Numbered from the stretch's first letter, positions 1 to 9,675 are shown. The stretch is 64,000 nt of DNA from Erysipelotrichaceae bacterium (GCA_017432885.1 JAFRIE010000033.1:124001-188000), one strand, 5' to 3'. A program made the numbers and translations. The notes: a model not told the origin generated them from the letters alone.

Positions 1-3000
1 TCATCAACATCTATGAAGGCGCAGTGCTTGAATCCGATGAAATAGCCGTATATCTGCCTTCCGGCGGAACGACAACTATCAGCGGCGGAACCATCACCGG
101 TACGACTGCCGTCTATCAGAAGTCAGGAACACTCAATATCAGCGGCGGTACCCTGCATGCTACAGGAGCTGCTGCCGACTATGCCTATAACGGCAACGGC
201 GCTTATTCAACAGGCGACGCTCTGGTTGTAGACAACTGCGGTTATCCGGGCGGAACTCCTGTTACGGCAGTATCGGGTGGAACCTTCATTTCCGACAACG
301 CGAAACCGTTCGGTTTCTATGCATATGGCGAAGGCAATGAACCGATCAGCGAATACATCGCCCTGGAAGACGGAGAGAGTTTCTACGTCAATAAAGAACT
401 GGGTGAAAATTATCTGCCTGACGGTTATGTTTGCATACTGTTAAGCGAAGGAGAACATGCCGGACTGTATGAAGTAACATTAGGTTATACGGTATCCTTC
501 GATACCAATGGCGGTACACCTGCAACGATGGAAGATCAGAAAGTCGCAAAAGGCGAAAAGGCCACGAAACCGGCAGATCCGGCAATGGATGGCTATTCGT
601 TCGCCGGATGGTATCTGGGAGAAGAAGCCTTCGACTTCGATACGGTCATTACAGACAACATTACGCTTAAGGCACATTGGAGTCTGAATGTAGCGAAGAT
701 CGGCGATACGTTCTATCCGACCCTTCCGGCAGCATTTGCCGCTGCTCAGGCAGGTGACACGATCGTACTGCTGACGGACACCGAGATCGAAACGATCGTG
801 GTAGACAGGCAGATCATCCTGGATCTCAACGGACATGAAGCAAGTTCCGACAGTTCCGAACTCTTCGTCGTAAGCACAAGCGGTGATCTCACGATCACCG
901 GTAACGGCAAGATTACGGGTCCGGCAAACGGTGAAGCCTTCGACGGCGAAGCTCTGATCAGAGTAGAAGGCGGAAAACTTACGGTCGAAAACGGTACGCT
1001 TACCGCGACCGGTTCAGGATCCGACGGAATGTATGGCGTCTATGTGCTTAAAGGCGGCACGGCTGTCTTCGGAAACGAAGAAGGCGGTCCGACAGTCACG
1101 GCACACTTCGCAGCGATCGGAACCAACAACACGACAGCTCCGGCGACGATCATCGTCAACGGAGGTACATACACGGCCAATGCCGTACCTGCAAACAACG
1201 AGTGGTGGTATTACTTCTGCGCTCCGGTATATGCGGCGGCAAACGGTACTTACACATTCAATGGCGGTATGTTCAAAGGCTACTACGGCCTCTCCAGCCG
1301 TTATGCGGATACGGATCAGGATATTACCCTGAACAATGTAACGATAGAAGCTTCATCCGGCATCGATGTCTTCATCGACAGCCAGACGGGTTCTACCAAT
1401 ACGCCTGACCGTCACATCCAGTCTTCGGACAACACTCTGACGCTTCCGGAAGCTTATTTGTGGAAACCGCTTGAAAGCGGAATGTACGAAGCGGCGGAAC
1501 CGAGTGTCATGGTGACATTCGATCCGGACAACGGCAATGATGCCGTCAAAGTCGAAGTCATCAAGGGCAAGAAGGTTGAAGAACCTGCTGCACCAAGCAA
1601 CGGTGAATTCGTATTCATCGGCTGGTACAACGGCGATACGGAGTTTGATTTCGATACTGAACTCAATGAAGATGTCAATCTGAAAGCATGGTGGAAGACG
1701 ACAGTCATCTACAATGTCGACGGAGCTGTAACGGAACTGGAAGCCATCTACCATCAGCCGACTCCGACCATTGACGATCCAACCAAAGAAAACTATGTGT
1801 TTGACGGATGGCTGAAGAGCGGCGCCGAGGAGAAGGGCGTGGATGAAACGGTTGAAGCGGCGAAAGTACTTTACATCGCAACCTGGAAGGGTGAAGAAAA
1901 GATCGTCGTCTATGCGGATGGTCTTGGAAACGTGCTTGAGTACTACATGCTCAACTATGGCGATGATACCCCTGCTTTCACCGGAACGCTTCCGACAAGA
2001 GAAGGCTTCCACCTCGATGAAGAACACCTGTGGACGCCTGAAGTAAAACCGACAGTCACTTCTGACATGGCCTATGAGCTCAACTGGCTCGTGGATATGT
2101 TTACGGTCAAGTTCGTCTCCGATGGCGAAGAAGTCGAGAGACGCGATGTCGCTTATGGCCGTCCGGTATCAGCACCGGATGAAATCGTAAAAGAGAATTA
2201 CGTATTCCTGGGCTGGTATTATACGGTTGACGGCGTAGAGAAGCTGTGGGAATTCGAAACCGATACCGTAAAATCCGATCTTGTTCTGACGGCCAAGTGG
2301 GCGTCCTGTGAGTGGGAACTGACATTGCCGTTCACTGAAGGCACACTGACGGAGACCGGAGCATACTTCAGTGACCTGATACTCGAATTCTATCCTGCAG
2401 ATCCATCGATCGGCAGAACGAAAGACGGTTACTGGGTAGGTGTCAAGTTCATCGCTCCTGAAGTTATAACCGAAGAGAACGTCGACGACGCCACATTCAC
2501 TTACAACGGCGGAGAGACCTGGCTCAGCTTCGCGGATGCAAACGACGGTCAGGGAGAAGACGGAAGATACTACTTGGAGGCCTGGGTGATCCTGACGGAA
2601 GAAGAAGTCGAGGAACTGCTCGCCGCACAGGAAACAAAGAAGACAACTTTCACGTTTACCTGGAACGGAAACAGACAGGAGACGCAGAGCTTCCTGATCG
2701 AGATCGATCCAAGCAACATCCTTCTGATCAAAGACGGCGAAATTCAGATGGCCGTTGAAGATGGAGTGATCGTCGAAAAGAACGAATACTACACGGTAAC
2801 ATTCGATGCCAACGGCGGTTCGCAGGTCGATCCGCAGTCGGTCAAATACAATCAGAAAGCAGTCAGACCGGAAGATCCGAACAGAGATTCCGCGAATTTC
2901 CTGGGCTGGTTCCTGGGTGAAGAAGAATATGACTTCGATACGCCGGTAACCGGAGATATCGTTCTGATTGCGAAATGGGAAGAAGTCGACTGGGGCGATG

Positions 3001-4799
3001 TCTTACCGGAAGACCGTCCGTACTTCGTAGACGGAGATCTGTGGATCACGCCACTGAATGACATGGTTTACGACGGTACGGCCAAGAAACCGGAATTCCG
3101 CGTCTATCATGGAACAAAGCTTCTGACTGAAGGCACAGACTACAGCGTCAAGTATTCCAACAACAAGAATGCCGCCGATAAGACGGCCAAGAAGGCTCCT
3201 ACAGTAACAGTTACCGGTAAGGGCAACTACAACAAGAAGACTGCAAGGACATTCTCGATTCTTCCTGCGGAAGCGAATGAAAACAATACGGTCATCATTC
3301 TGAACAAGGATGCATTCCCGCATACCGGTAAAGTCCAGAAACCGACCGTAAGTGTCGAATTCAACGGCAAGAAGCTGAAGAACAACAAGGATTATGTAGC
3401 GGAATTCGAGAATCCGAATTCTGCCGATGAAGGCACATACAAGATCACTGTCAAGTTCAGCGGCAACTGCAAGGGAAGTATGGAAACTGTTTACCGGATC
3501 GCCAAGAATATCGTTCCTGTAAGCAAGCTTTCGATCTCCGGAATCAAGGCCCTGAATTACACGGGTGAAGAACTGACTCAGGCTTTGACCGTAAAGGAAG
3601 GCACAAAAGTTCTGGAGAAAGACAGAGATTATACTGTAAGCTACAGAAACAATGTCAATGCCGGAACGGCTTATGTGACGATCACCGGTATGGGCGGCTA
3701 CACCGGATCTGTAACCAAGAGCTTTAAGATCAACCCGGTCAAGCTCACGGCAGCGAATACGGTCGTAACAGGTATGTCTGACAGCGTGAAGTACCACGGC
3801 GTAACGACATTTGATCTGACGGTGAAACTGGCAGGTCAGACTGCGGCTCTTGTCGAGAACAAAGACTACACCGTTACCTACAAGAACAACGCCAAGGTCG
3901 GCAAGGCTGCCGTTACCATCAAGGGTATCGGCAACTACAGCGGCTCTTTCAACAAGAACTTCCAGATCGAAGCAATCAGTCTGAATGATGTAACGATCGT
4001 CCAGATCACGGATCAGCCATATCAGAAGGGCGGCAACAAGCCGGATATATCCGCTTATGACAGCTACAATGATGCCGAACTGAAACTGAACAAGGATTAT
4101 ACTCTGACTTACAGCAACAACAACGCAATCGGTACAGCTACCGTTACCGTCAAGGGTAAGGGCAACTATACCGGAAGCAAGACGCTGACATTCAAGATTG
4201 AAAAGGCTCCGTTGTCTGCCCTGACAGTAACGGCTCTTGACAAGGTCTACTCCGGCAAGAAGAATGCCTACAAGACGACCGTAACGGTTACGGATCTCAA
4301 CGGCAAGAAGCTTTCCGGCGGAAAAGATTATGACAAGAATGTCGTATATACCTACAAGGAAGATACGCTGGTCATCGATCTGAATACGTCAAAGATCGCA
4401 AGCAGAGCTGCCGGTTCAGCGGTACAGGAGAACGATGTGATTCCTGCTGAAACAACGATCATTGTGACCGTTACAGCTCTGGGTAACTACAGCGGAACTG
4501 CTACGGCTGAATTCAGGATCGTCAAGTCCAATATCTCTAAGGCATCTGTTAAAGTGCCAAATCAGACTTACACCGGTAAACCGGTCACTCTGAAGAAAGA
4601 GGATCTGACGGTGAAGGTCGGAAAAGAGATACTGAAACCGGAAGATTTCGAAATCGTCTCCTATAGCAACAACACGAACAAAGGCTCGGCTTCCGTAGTC
4701 ATTAAGGGTGTTGGAAACTATGGCGGAACCAAGACGGTCAAGTTCAAGATCGTTCAGAAATCATTCCTTGAAGCGATCTGGGAAACGCTGTTCCACTAA
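1..4799 (+). CDS. Giant InlB-repeat surface protein, 5' end outside window
   Basis: The reading frame is already open at base 3, so the N-terminus and any signal peptide lie upstream of the window. From the N side the visible part contains a beta-helix-like stretch of 'GGT..ISGGT' turns, an InlB B-repeat (bases about 487-681, ending GWY...LKAHW), a second beta-helix-like region, then four more B-repeat-like units (about 1506-2300 and 2790-2980). Seven tandem Ig-like units of about 80-90 residues follow (3049-4775), each with a 'Y.G....DY.V.Y.NN' core and a 'GKGNY.G' strand. It ends in FLEAIWETLFH with no LPXTG, membrane segment or charged tail, so the attachment mode is unclear. The family is typical of secreted or wall-bound adhesins; the function here is inferred. 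A hairpin terminator follows immediately. Confidence 0.85.
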   Translation, partial: INIYEGAVLESDEIAVYLPSGGTTTISGGTITGTTAVYQKSGTLNISGGTLHATGAAADYAYNGNGAYSTGDALVVDNCGYPGGTPVTAVSGGTFISDNAKPFGFYAYGEGNEPISEYIALEDGESFYVNKELGENYLPDGYVCILLSEGEHAGLYEVTLGYTVSFDTNGGTPATMEDQKVAKGEKATKPADPAMDGYSFAGWYLGEEAFDFDTVITDNITLKAHWSLNVAKIGDTFYPTLPAAFAAAQAGDTIVLLTDTEIETIVVDRQIILDLNGHEASSDSSELFVVSTSGDLTITGNGKITGPANGEAFDGEALIRVEGGKLTVENGTLTATGSGSDGMYGVYVLKGGTAVFGNEEGGPTVTAHFAAIGTNNTTAPATIIVNGGTYTANAVPANNEWWYYFCAPVYAAANGTYTFNGGMFKGYYGLSSRYADTDQDITLNNVTIEASSGIDVFIDSQTGSTNTPDRHIQSSDNTLTLPEAYLWKPLESGMYEAAEPSVMVTFDPDNGNDAVKVEVIKGKKVEEPAAPSNGEFVFIGWYNGDTEFDFDTELNEDVNLKAWWKTTVIYNVDGAVTELEAIYHQPTPTIDDPTKENYVFDGWLKSGAEEKGVDETVEAAKVLYIATWKGEEKIVVYADGLGNVLEYYMLNYGDDTPAFTGTLPTREGFHLDEEHLWTPEVKPTVTSDMAYELNWLVDMFTVKFVSDGEEVERRDVAYGRPVSAPDEIVKENYVFLGWYYTVDGVEKLWEFETDTVKSDLVLTAKWASCEWELTLPFTEGTLTETGAYFSDLILEFYPADPSIGRTKDGYWVGVKFIAPEVITEENVDDATFTYNGGETWLSFADANDGQGEDGRYYLEAWVILTEEEVEELLAAQETKKTTFTFTWNGNRQETQSFLIEIDPSNILLIKDGEIQMAVEDGVIVEKNEYYTVTFDANGGSQVDPQSVKYNQKAVRPEDPNRDSANFLGWFLGEEEYDFDTPVTGDIVLIAKWEEVDWGDVLPEDRPYFVDGDLWITPLNDMVYDGTAKKPEFRVYHGTKLLTEGTDYSVKYSNNKNAADKTAKKAPTVTVTGKGNYNKKTARTFSILPAEANENNTVIILNKDAFPHTGKVQKPTVSVEFNGKKLKNNKDYVAEFENPNSADEGTYKITVKFSGNCKGSMETVYRIAKNIVPVSKLSISGIKALNYTGEELTQALTVKEGTKVLEKDRDYTVSYRNNVNAGTAYVTITGMGGYTGSVTKSFKINPVKLTAANTVVTGMSDSVKYHGVTTFDLTVKLAGQTAALVENKDYTVTYKNNAKVGKAAVTIKGIGNYSGSFNKNFQIEAISLNDVTIVQITDQPYQKGGNKPDISAYDSYNDAELKLNKDYTLTYSNNNAIGTATVTVKGKGNYTGSKTLTFKIEKAPLSALTVTALDKVYSGKKNAYKTTVTVTDLNGKKLSGGKDYDKNVVYTYKEDTLVIDLNTSKIASRAAGSAVQENDVIPAETTIIVTVTALGNYSGTATAEFRIVKSNISKASVKVPNQTYTGKPVTLKKEDLTVKVGKEILKPEDFEIVSYSNNTNKGSASVVIKGVGNYGGTKTVKFKIVQKSFLEAIWETLFH
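3049..4775 (+). repeat. Seven tandem Ig-like protein repeats
   Basis: Seven copies of an 80-90 residue unit lie back to back at the C-terminus of the surface protein. Each starts near a 'Y.G' strand (VYDGTAKKPE, LNYTGEEL, QTYTGKPV and similar), has a central 'DY.V.Y.NN.N.G' turn and ends with 'VTI.G.GNY.G...F.I'. The copies are diverged in DNA, so this is an old protein repeat and not a recent tandem DNA expansion. Confidence 0.85.
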
Positions 4800-4820
4800 A
4801 GGAACAAGCAAGAATCAAAA

Positions 4821-4853
4821 AAGGAACTAAGAGCTCTTAGTTCCTTTTCTTTT
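4821..4853. terminator. Bidirectional intrinsic terminator
   Basis: A perfect palindrome (arms AAGGAACTAAGAG/CTCTTAGTTCCTT, 4821-4846) is flanked by an A-run on the left and a T-rich run on the right. It sits between the convergent surface-protein gene and the PAP2 gene and can serve both. Confidence 0.85.
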
Positions 4854-4882
4854 GTTTCAGGATAAAAAGATATTCTTTGTTT

Positions 4883-5836
4883 CTATTGTCTGTCTTCCGC
4901 CTTCTGATCGTCTTTCTGGAAAAGCCTGATTACTGCAGGCCATACAAAAATGATAAAGAACGCCAGGAACATCTGGGATACCATGGCGCAGATGTTTGTT
5001 TCCAGATAAGGTGAAAGCAGAATCGGAAAATACTGGCTGATAAGAGACATCAGTACGATCCCGATCAGCGATAGAACAATACCTCTGCCGTTTAAACCGG
5101 TTTCTTTAAACCTGATCAGATGTTTTTCCAGAAAACGGGCAGCGCAGCATGCCACAAACATGCCGATATCTTTGTAGCCGTCTTTCATCATCCGGTGCGG
5201 ATCTACCAGCAGTTCTCCGTTCACATATTCCGTCGGATACTGCTTGTAAGTAATGTAGAAAAGCGCAGAGATGCCGAAGGCGAAACCGAAAAACAGGAAC
5301 AGATCCTCTTTCTCCGGATGATTATCCAGATAAAGGAAAAGCTTATGCATCAGATAAAGAGATCCTGTGCCGATCATCAGTGCAGCCAGTACATCCTGCG
5401 GTGTATGGACACCCAGATAATTACGGGAAAAGGCAGTAATCAGGATCAGGAAAACGCAGAGATATGTAAGCCACCTCTTCTTAAAAGTATAGGCCAGACC
5501 GCCGTAGATCGGTGCCGAAGTCGCTACATGCCCGCTGGGAAAGGAATAACCGGTCGCTTCTGTCATGGCATCTCCCGCAGGAATGACTCTAATATCCTTG
5601 ATCCAGGGACGGTAAATGCAGGCGGTCAGTTTAATGACGGCATTGACGCTCAAAGACAGTGCCAGTGAAGCAAGAACAAAGAGTCCCTTCCGCTTGCTGA
5701 CACACCAGTAAACAAAAACCGGAACAGCCACCAGATAGGCAACTGCAAAATGTGAGATCCATTCCATGAACGGCGTCAGCGCATCGTTGATCGCGTTACG
5801 GAAATTCTGCAGCCACAGCAGGTATTCAATATCCAT
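4883..5836 (-). CDS. PAP2-family membrane phosphatase
   Basis: 317-residue polytopic membrane protein with the three type 2 phosphatidic acid phosphatase motifs: K69-x6-R76-P77, the P100-S101-G102-H103 block with the proton-donor histidine, and S137-R138-x5-H144-x3-D148 with the nucleophilic histidine. Family members dephosphorylate lipid phosphates or undecaprenyl pyrophosphate at the outer face of the membrane; the substrate cannot be read from sequence. The protein is longer than minimal PAP2 enzymes because of three or four extra C-terminal membrane helices. A small membrane-protein gene lies just upstream on the same strand, with a 23-base gap, so the two are probably cotranscribed. Confidence 0.88.
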   Translation of the reverse strand: MDIEYLLWLQNFRNAINDALTPFMEWISHFAVAYLVAVPVFVYWCVSKRKGLFVLASLALSLSVNAVIKLTACIYRPWIKDIRVIPAGDAMTEATGYSFPSGHVATSAPIYGGLAYTFKKRWLTYLCVFLILITAFSRNYLGVHTPQDVLAALMIGTGSLYLMHKLFLYLDNHPEKEDLFLFFGFAFGISALFYITYKQYPTEYVNGELLVDPHRMMKDGYKDIGMFVACCAARFLEKHLIRFKETGLNGRGIVLSLIGIVLMSLISQYFPILLSPYLETNICAMVSQMFLAFFIIFVWPAVIRLFQKDDQKAEDRQ

Positions 5837-5859
5837 GTCCCATCTCCTTCATCACATAC

Positions 5860-6327
5860 CTAACTATTTTTGTTCAAAGAATGATAACGTTTTTTCTTTC
5901 GGATTGCTTTCACGGTCTTGATTCCGATCACGATCAGATAAGTGTAACACAGACAAAGGATCAGCCGGTCAAAAAACTCGTAACGGTCGTAGTACATACA
6001 CAGTACTCCGACGATCATGACGATGATCAAAGTTTCGATGACCATCAGGATCCTTCCCAGGATCTTCGGGAAACCTTTGATCTGCAAAGACAGGATCACG
6101 ATCAGACTGTAAAGAGAAACGATGATTCCGATCATAGAAAGTCTGGATTTAGTCAGACCTCCGGAAATCTTCAGATCTGTGAGAAAAAGACGGATATCCG
6201 CGGAGAACAGATCCGGTAAAGGTCTAGCGATCTGTACAAGCAGTACAGCGGTCAGAAAAGCGATAAGCAGTTCCAGCACATCTGTTTGATTTTTCAGATA
6301 GTAGTCTACCAGTTTCTTAAACCACAT
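5860..6327 (-). CDS. Hypothetical membrane protein
   Basis: 155 residues with four predicted membrane segments (about 19-36, 64-82, 88-110 and 120-137), short polar loops and a basic C-terminus (RKKKRYHSLNKNS). I do not recognise the family. It is the first gene of a leftward pair with the PAP2 phosphatase, with a short gap, and its start is divergent from the nicotinamidase-like gene 72 bases away. Because PAP2 enzymes often share operons with accessory lipid-metabolism membrane proteins, a related role is possible but unproven. Confidence 0.7.
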   Translation of the reverse strand: MWFKKLVDYYLKNQTDVLELLIAFLTAVLLVQIARPLPDLFSADIRLFLTDLKISGGLTKSRLSMIGIIVSLYSLIVILSLQIKGFPKILGRILMVIETLIIVMIVGVLCMYYDRYEFFDRLILCLCYTYLIVIGIKTVKAIRKKKRYHSLNKNS

Positions 6328-6363
6328 AAAGGCCTCTCTATTAATTTTAACAGAGAGAAGGGA

Positions 6364-6369
6364 TATAAT
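6364..6369 (+). promoter_or_regulatory. -10 box upstream of nicotinamidase-like gene
   Basis: TATAAT lies 30 bases before the ATG, leaving room for a short leader with its AGGAGG. No convincing -35 hexamer is seen at 16-18 bases (the nearest reads TTAATT). Confidence 0.45.
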
Positions 6370-6399
6370 AAAAAGGCAGATGGATCAGGAGGTAGAAAC

Positions 6400-6930
6400 A
6401 TGAACAAAGTGCTGGTTGTAGTAGACATGCAGAACGACTTCATCGACGGATCTTTAGGAAGCAAGGAAGCGCAGAGTATTATAGCCAACGCAGCCGCAGA
6501 GATCAGAAAAGACTATGATTTTGTCGTGGCGACAAGAGATACGCATGGCGAGAATTATCTTAATACCAACGAAGGAAAACACCTTCCGGTCGTTCACTGC
6601 GTCAAGGATAGTGAAGGCTGGCAGATCGCCGATACGATAAAGGAAGCCTTGAAAGAAAAAGAGGATCTTGTGATCCTGGATAAACCGGTTTTCGGTTCAG
6701 AAAAACTCGTAGATGTATTAAAAAAATATGATAAAGAAAAACCGATCGAAAGTATCACTTTGATCGGTCTATGTACGGATATCTGCGTCGTAAGCAACGC
6801 CCTGCCGGTAAAGATGGCCTTTCCGGAAATTCCGATTCATGTCGTAGCGGACTGTTGTGCAGGGGTAACGCCGCAAAGCCACGAGGCCGCTCTACTGACG
6901 ATGAAGATGTGTCAGATCGAGATCATCTAA
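6400..6930 (+). CDS. Isochorismatase-fold cysteine hydrolase, nicotinamidase-like
   Basis: 176 residues from the ATG at 6400, which is preceded by TCAGGAGGT at a normal distance; the longer in-frame reading upstream has no such signal. The isochorismatase/nicotinamidase triad is visible: D9 in VVVDMQNDF, K95 in ILDKPVF and the nucleophile C129 in LCTDICV. D47/H49 and H66 occupy the region that binds metal in PncA-type enzymes, although the exact D-W-H signature is not kept. The likely reaction is hydrolysis of an amide such as nicotinamide, which would feed NAD salvage with the PnuC/NMNAT genes at 24.7-26 kb. Its stop codon overlaps that of the convergent msrA. Confidence 0.85.
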   Translation: MNKVLVVVDMQNDFIDGSLGSKEAQSIIANAAAEIRKDYDFVVATRDTHGENYLNTNEGKHLPVVHCVKDSEGWQIADTIKEALKEKEDLVILDKPVFGSEKLVDVLKKYDKEKPIESITLIGLCTDICVVSNALPVKMAFPEIPIHVVADCCAGVTPQSHEAALLTMKMCQIEII

Positions 6931-7433
6931 TTCTTCCTGTAGTTTCTGGCAATCTCAAACATTTTCCTGTCGATGTGACAGTAGCCTTCCGGATTCTTGA
7001 TCAGGTAGTCCTGATGATATTCTTCCGCAACCGTAAAGTTTTCCAGCGGAAGCAGTTCCGTCCGGATCGGTTCGCTGTACTTAAGAGACAGTTCCTTTAA
7101 GCCCTGCTGTATGACCGGCAGGTTTTTTTCATCTATGTAATAGATCCCGGTACGGTACTGATGACCGATGTCGTGTCCCTGCTGATCGATCAGGGTCGGA
7201 TCGATGATCACAAAGAAAAGATCCAGGACCTCTTTCAAGGAAATCACATTTTCGTCGTATTCCACTTCTACCGTTTCCGATGCGCTGGAACGCTGCGCTT
7301 TCAGATCTTCATAGGAAGGATGATCGATGTCACTGTTGGCGTATCCGACTGTCGTTCTGACGATCCCCTCTACCAGAGAAAGAAAATGTTCAACACCCCA
7401 GAAACAGCCTCCGGCCAGATAGATCTTCTTCAT
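6927..7433 (-). CDS. msrA: Peptide methionine sulfoxide reductase MsrA
   Basis: 168 residues from the ATG at 7433, chosen because AGGAGG lies just upstream (7440-7445) and because the family starts close to the GCFWG motif; in-frame codons further upstream add only basic, unconserved residues. C10 in AGGCFWGVEHF is the catalytic cysteine. The GYANSD, YHQDYL and 'HCHID'-like downstream motifs of MsrA are recognisable. The enzyme reduces the S-epimer of protein methionine sulfoxide in the cytoplasm. There is no fused MsrB domain and no msrB in the window; the free-methionine-R-sulfoxide reductase at 9.7 kb is complementary. Confidence 0.93.
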   Translation of the reverse strand: MKKIYLAGGCFWGVEHFLSLVEGIVRTTVGYANSDIDHPSYEDLKAQRSSASETVEVEYDENVISLKEVLDLFFVIIDPTLIDQQGHDIGHQYRTGIYYIDEKNLPVIQQGLKELSLKYSEPIRTELLPLENFTVAEEYHQDYLIKNPEGYCHIDRKMFEIARNYRKN

Positions 7434-7549
7434 AGAATACCTCCTTCTGTTTCTTCTATTATATAGGATTCTGCGTTTCACAGAAGCATTGTGCCCTATC
7501 GCGTTCCAATATCATTTATAATAGAAGTGATAAAAAGGAGGTCAGAAAC

Positions 7550-8242
7550 ATGAATGACTATACGATTTATTACGGATTGACATTCCTGGCGTTCGCCATC
7601 TCCATGGCTGCACAGTTCTATGTCAGATCTGTTTACAGTACATATGACAGAACCGGCGCCAGAAGAAACATCAGCGGCGCGCAGGCAGCCAGAGAACTGC
7701 TTGATCGAAACGGGATGTACGAGGTAGGGATCCGACAGGTCAATGGCTTTCTAACCGACCACTACGACCCAAGAAGCAAGGAAGTAAGACTTTCCACAAA
7801 CAACTACCAGGGAACTTCCCTGGCGAATGTAACGATTGCCTGCCACGAATGCGGACATGCGATACAGGATGCCGAAAGCTATCGTCTGCTTAACATCCGT
7901 TCCGCTTTGATCCCTGCCGTGAATATCTCTTCCTATGCCGGATATTTTGCGATCATGATGGGAACACTGCTGGGCATGCTGCAGATCATCTGGATCGGGA
8001 TTGTACTGGAAATGGTGATCCTGCTTTTCCAGGTCATCACACTGCCGATCGAATTCGATGCCAGTGCCAGAGCCCTGAAACAGATCGAATCCATCCGTCT
8101 GCTGGACGAAGACGAATTGCAGGGAGGAAAGAAAGTGCTCAATGCCGCCGCTTTGACTTATGTCGCTGGTGTTGCCGCCACACTGCTGGAAATCTTAAGA
8201 CTGATCTTGTTCTATGGACGTAGGAACGACAGAAGACGTTAA
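7550..8242 (+). CDS. YugP-like membrane zinc metallopeptidase
   Basis: 230 residues with an N-terminal membrane helix (about 5-25), the zinc signature H99-E100-x2-H103 in CHECGHAIQ, and two further membrane helices (about 125-165 and the C-terminus). This is the PF04298 architecture ('neutral zinc metallopeptidase', YugP). Physiological substrates are largely unknown. AAGGAGGT precedes the ATG at normal spacing. It has its own strong hairpin terminator and looks monocistronic. Confidence 0.88.
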   Translation: MNDYTIYYGLTFLAFAISMAAQFYVRSVYSTYDRTGARRNISGAQAARELLDRNGMYEVGIRQVNGFLTDHYDPRSKEVRLSTNNYQGTSLANVTIACHECGHAIQDAESYRLLNIRSALIPAVNISSYAGYFAIMMGTLLGMLQIIWIGIVLEMVILLFQVITLPIEFDASARALKQIESIRLLDEDELQGGKKVLNAAALTYVAGVAATLLEILRLILFYGRRNDRRR

Positions 8243-8244
8243 AC

Positions 8245-8269
8245 AAAAGGATCCATCCGGATCCTTTTT
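8245..8269. terminator. Bidirectional intrinsic terminator
   Basis: Ten-base-pair stem AAAAGGATCC/GGATCCTTTT with an ATCC loop between the convergent zinc peptidase and phosphodiester glycosidase genes. The stop codon of the leftward gene overlaps the right arm. Confidence 0.85.
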
Positions 8270-9611
8270 ATTTGATATACAGTCCCATCGCAACCGCTCT
8301 TTCTTTTTCCTGAAAGTTCTCCGGATCCCGATCCGAGATCATCAGCTGTCTTTGGTTGTTGATCAGGATCTGAGCCGATCCTCCGCCATCCAGATGAACG
8401 GCATGATATAGGCCGAGTTTTTTACAGATGTCTGCCGTTTCCGAAAGCGATGCTCCGCAGCTTCCTTCTCCCTTGACATGACCGAACTTGCCTGCTCCCT
8501 CCAGCCACAGCAGGACCGGTCTATTCTCTTTGTCTGCACCGAGAACCATACGTGGAGCACGGTCTTTTTTGTAGTTTAGAGGATACATGGCCGGCGGAAA
8601 AGAAACAGCCCATGGTCTTAGGAAATGATAAAAAGGAGAAATAAAGCGTTCTGTCTTTCTGCCGTTTACGATGGCGCTGTTGCCTGCCTGTATCGCAAAG
8701 GCGATATCTTCCAGATCGTGGAAGAGTACTTTCTTGTTTTGAATCTCATTGATCATATGCTCCGTCTGTATCACAAAGCCTGCGGAAGGAATCGTCGTTC
8801 TTCCGCCTTTTCGGACAGCGACAACGCGGTTTCCTTCTATGACGATGTCACAGATACCCGCCGGTGTTTTGCTTCTCTGCGGACGTGAGAAAAAGCGGGA
8901 ATTGCTGCCGTCTTGATAGAGCCTGCCATCGATCTCGACACCGATCTCTTTTAAAGATATACGGGACACAGAGACCCTGCCTTCTTTATCGACCGTCAAT
9001 ACTTCCCGCTCAAACAGAGGCGGCAGCAGGATCTTTCCGTTTTTCACACACAAACCAAACGGAATACCGATTTTGTCATAGACGGATGGACAGTCCAGCC
9101 GGTCAAACAGAAAGAACGATGCGTTTAGTTTCAGCGATGCATTGATACTGTTTTCTGAGAGATAACCCATGGTATCTCCTGCCGGAAGAAAACGGATCGA
9201 AGAACGTTTTCCGTCCAGTTCATAAAGACAGCCTCTTTGTTTCAGCTGCCGATAGATCTCTTCTGTATCCCGATCCGAAAAAGACAGTTTCTTTCTTTTA
9301 AAAGAAACATTCTTCCGAAACATCGAAACAAGGGCTGCCGTCCGGTCGTAGAATATTTCATCTTCCTGCCTCAGAAAAGAAACCGGAAGCATGAGATCTT
9401 CTGGAACACGGAACAGAACCACCCTTCCCTCGATCAGTGATAGTCTGGGCATAAAGAAATCCCGGTAAAGCCCTACAAGTCCCTGAAAAGACCTCTGGGA
9501 ATATTCCGGAATCAGGAACTCAAGATCCTGCCAACTGTCAAAAGAAACGCGTTGAACACGCTGAATATTTCCATCCGGATAATGAAATGTCCTGCTGTCT
9601 GAATTGATCAT
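8268..9611 (-). CDS. Phosphodiester glycosidase (NAGPA-like) family protein
   Basis: 447 residues. The C-terminal half carries the features of the NAGPA/phosphodiester glycosidase fold: short 'GLCVKNGKI'-type strands, 'AGICDIVIEGNRVVAV', and the diagnostic H-L-D-G-G-G-S near residues 403-410. The family contains enzymes that remove terminal GlcNAc-phosphodiester caps and bacterial exopolysaccharide-associated proteins. No signal peptide is apparent, so it may act inside the cell. The first about 130 residues resemble nothing I recognise. The start at 9611 is the only ATG before conserved sequence but has no strong ribosome binding site. Confidence 0.75.
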   Translation of the reverse strand: MINSDSRTFHYPDGNIQRVQRVSFDSWQDLEFLIPEYSQRSFQGLVGLYRDFFMPRLSLIEGRVVLFRVPEDLMLPVSFLRQEDEIFYDRTAALVSMFRKNVSFKRKKLSFSDRDTEEIYRQLKQRGCLYELDGKRSSIRFLPAGDTMGYLSENSINASLKLNASFFLFDRLDCPSVYDKIGIPFGLCVKNGKILLPPLFEREVLTVDKEGRVSVSRISLKEIGVEIDGRLYQDGSNSRFFSRPQRSKTPAGICDIVIEGNRVVAVRKGGRTTIPSAGFVIQTEHMINEIQNKKVLFHDLEDIAFAIQAGNSAIVNGRKTERFISPFYHFLRPWAVSFPPAMYPLNYKKDRAPRMVLGADKENRPVLLWLEGAGKFGHVKGEGSCGASLSETADICKKLGLYHAVHLDGGGSAQILINNQRQLMISDRDPENFQEKERAVAMGLYIK

Positions 9612-9675
9612 AAGTTATCGGGAACAAGAGTTCCTACACATGTATTATAATTGAAACAGGAATGAGGAAAAAGCC

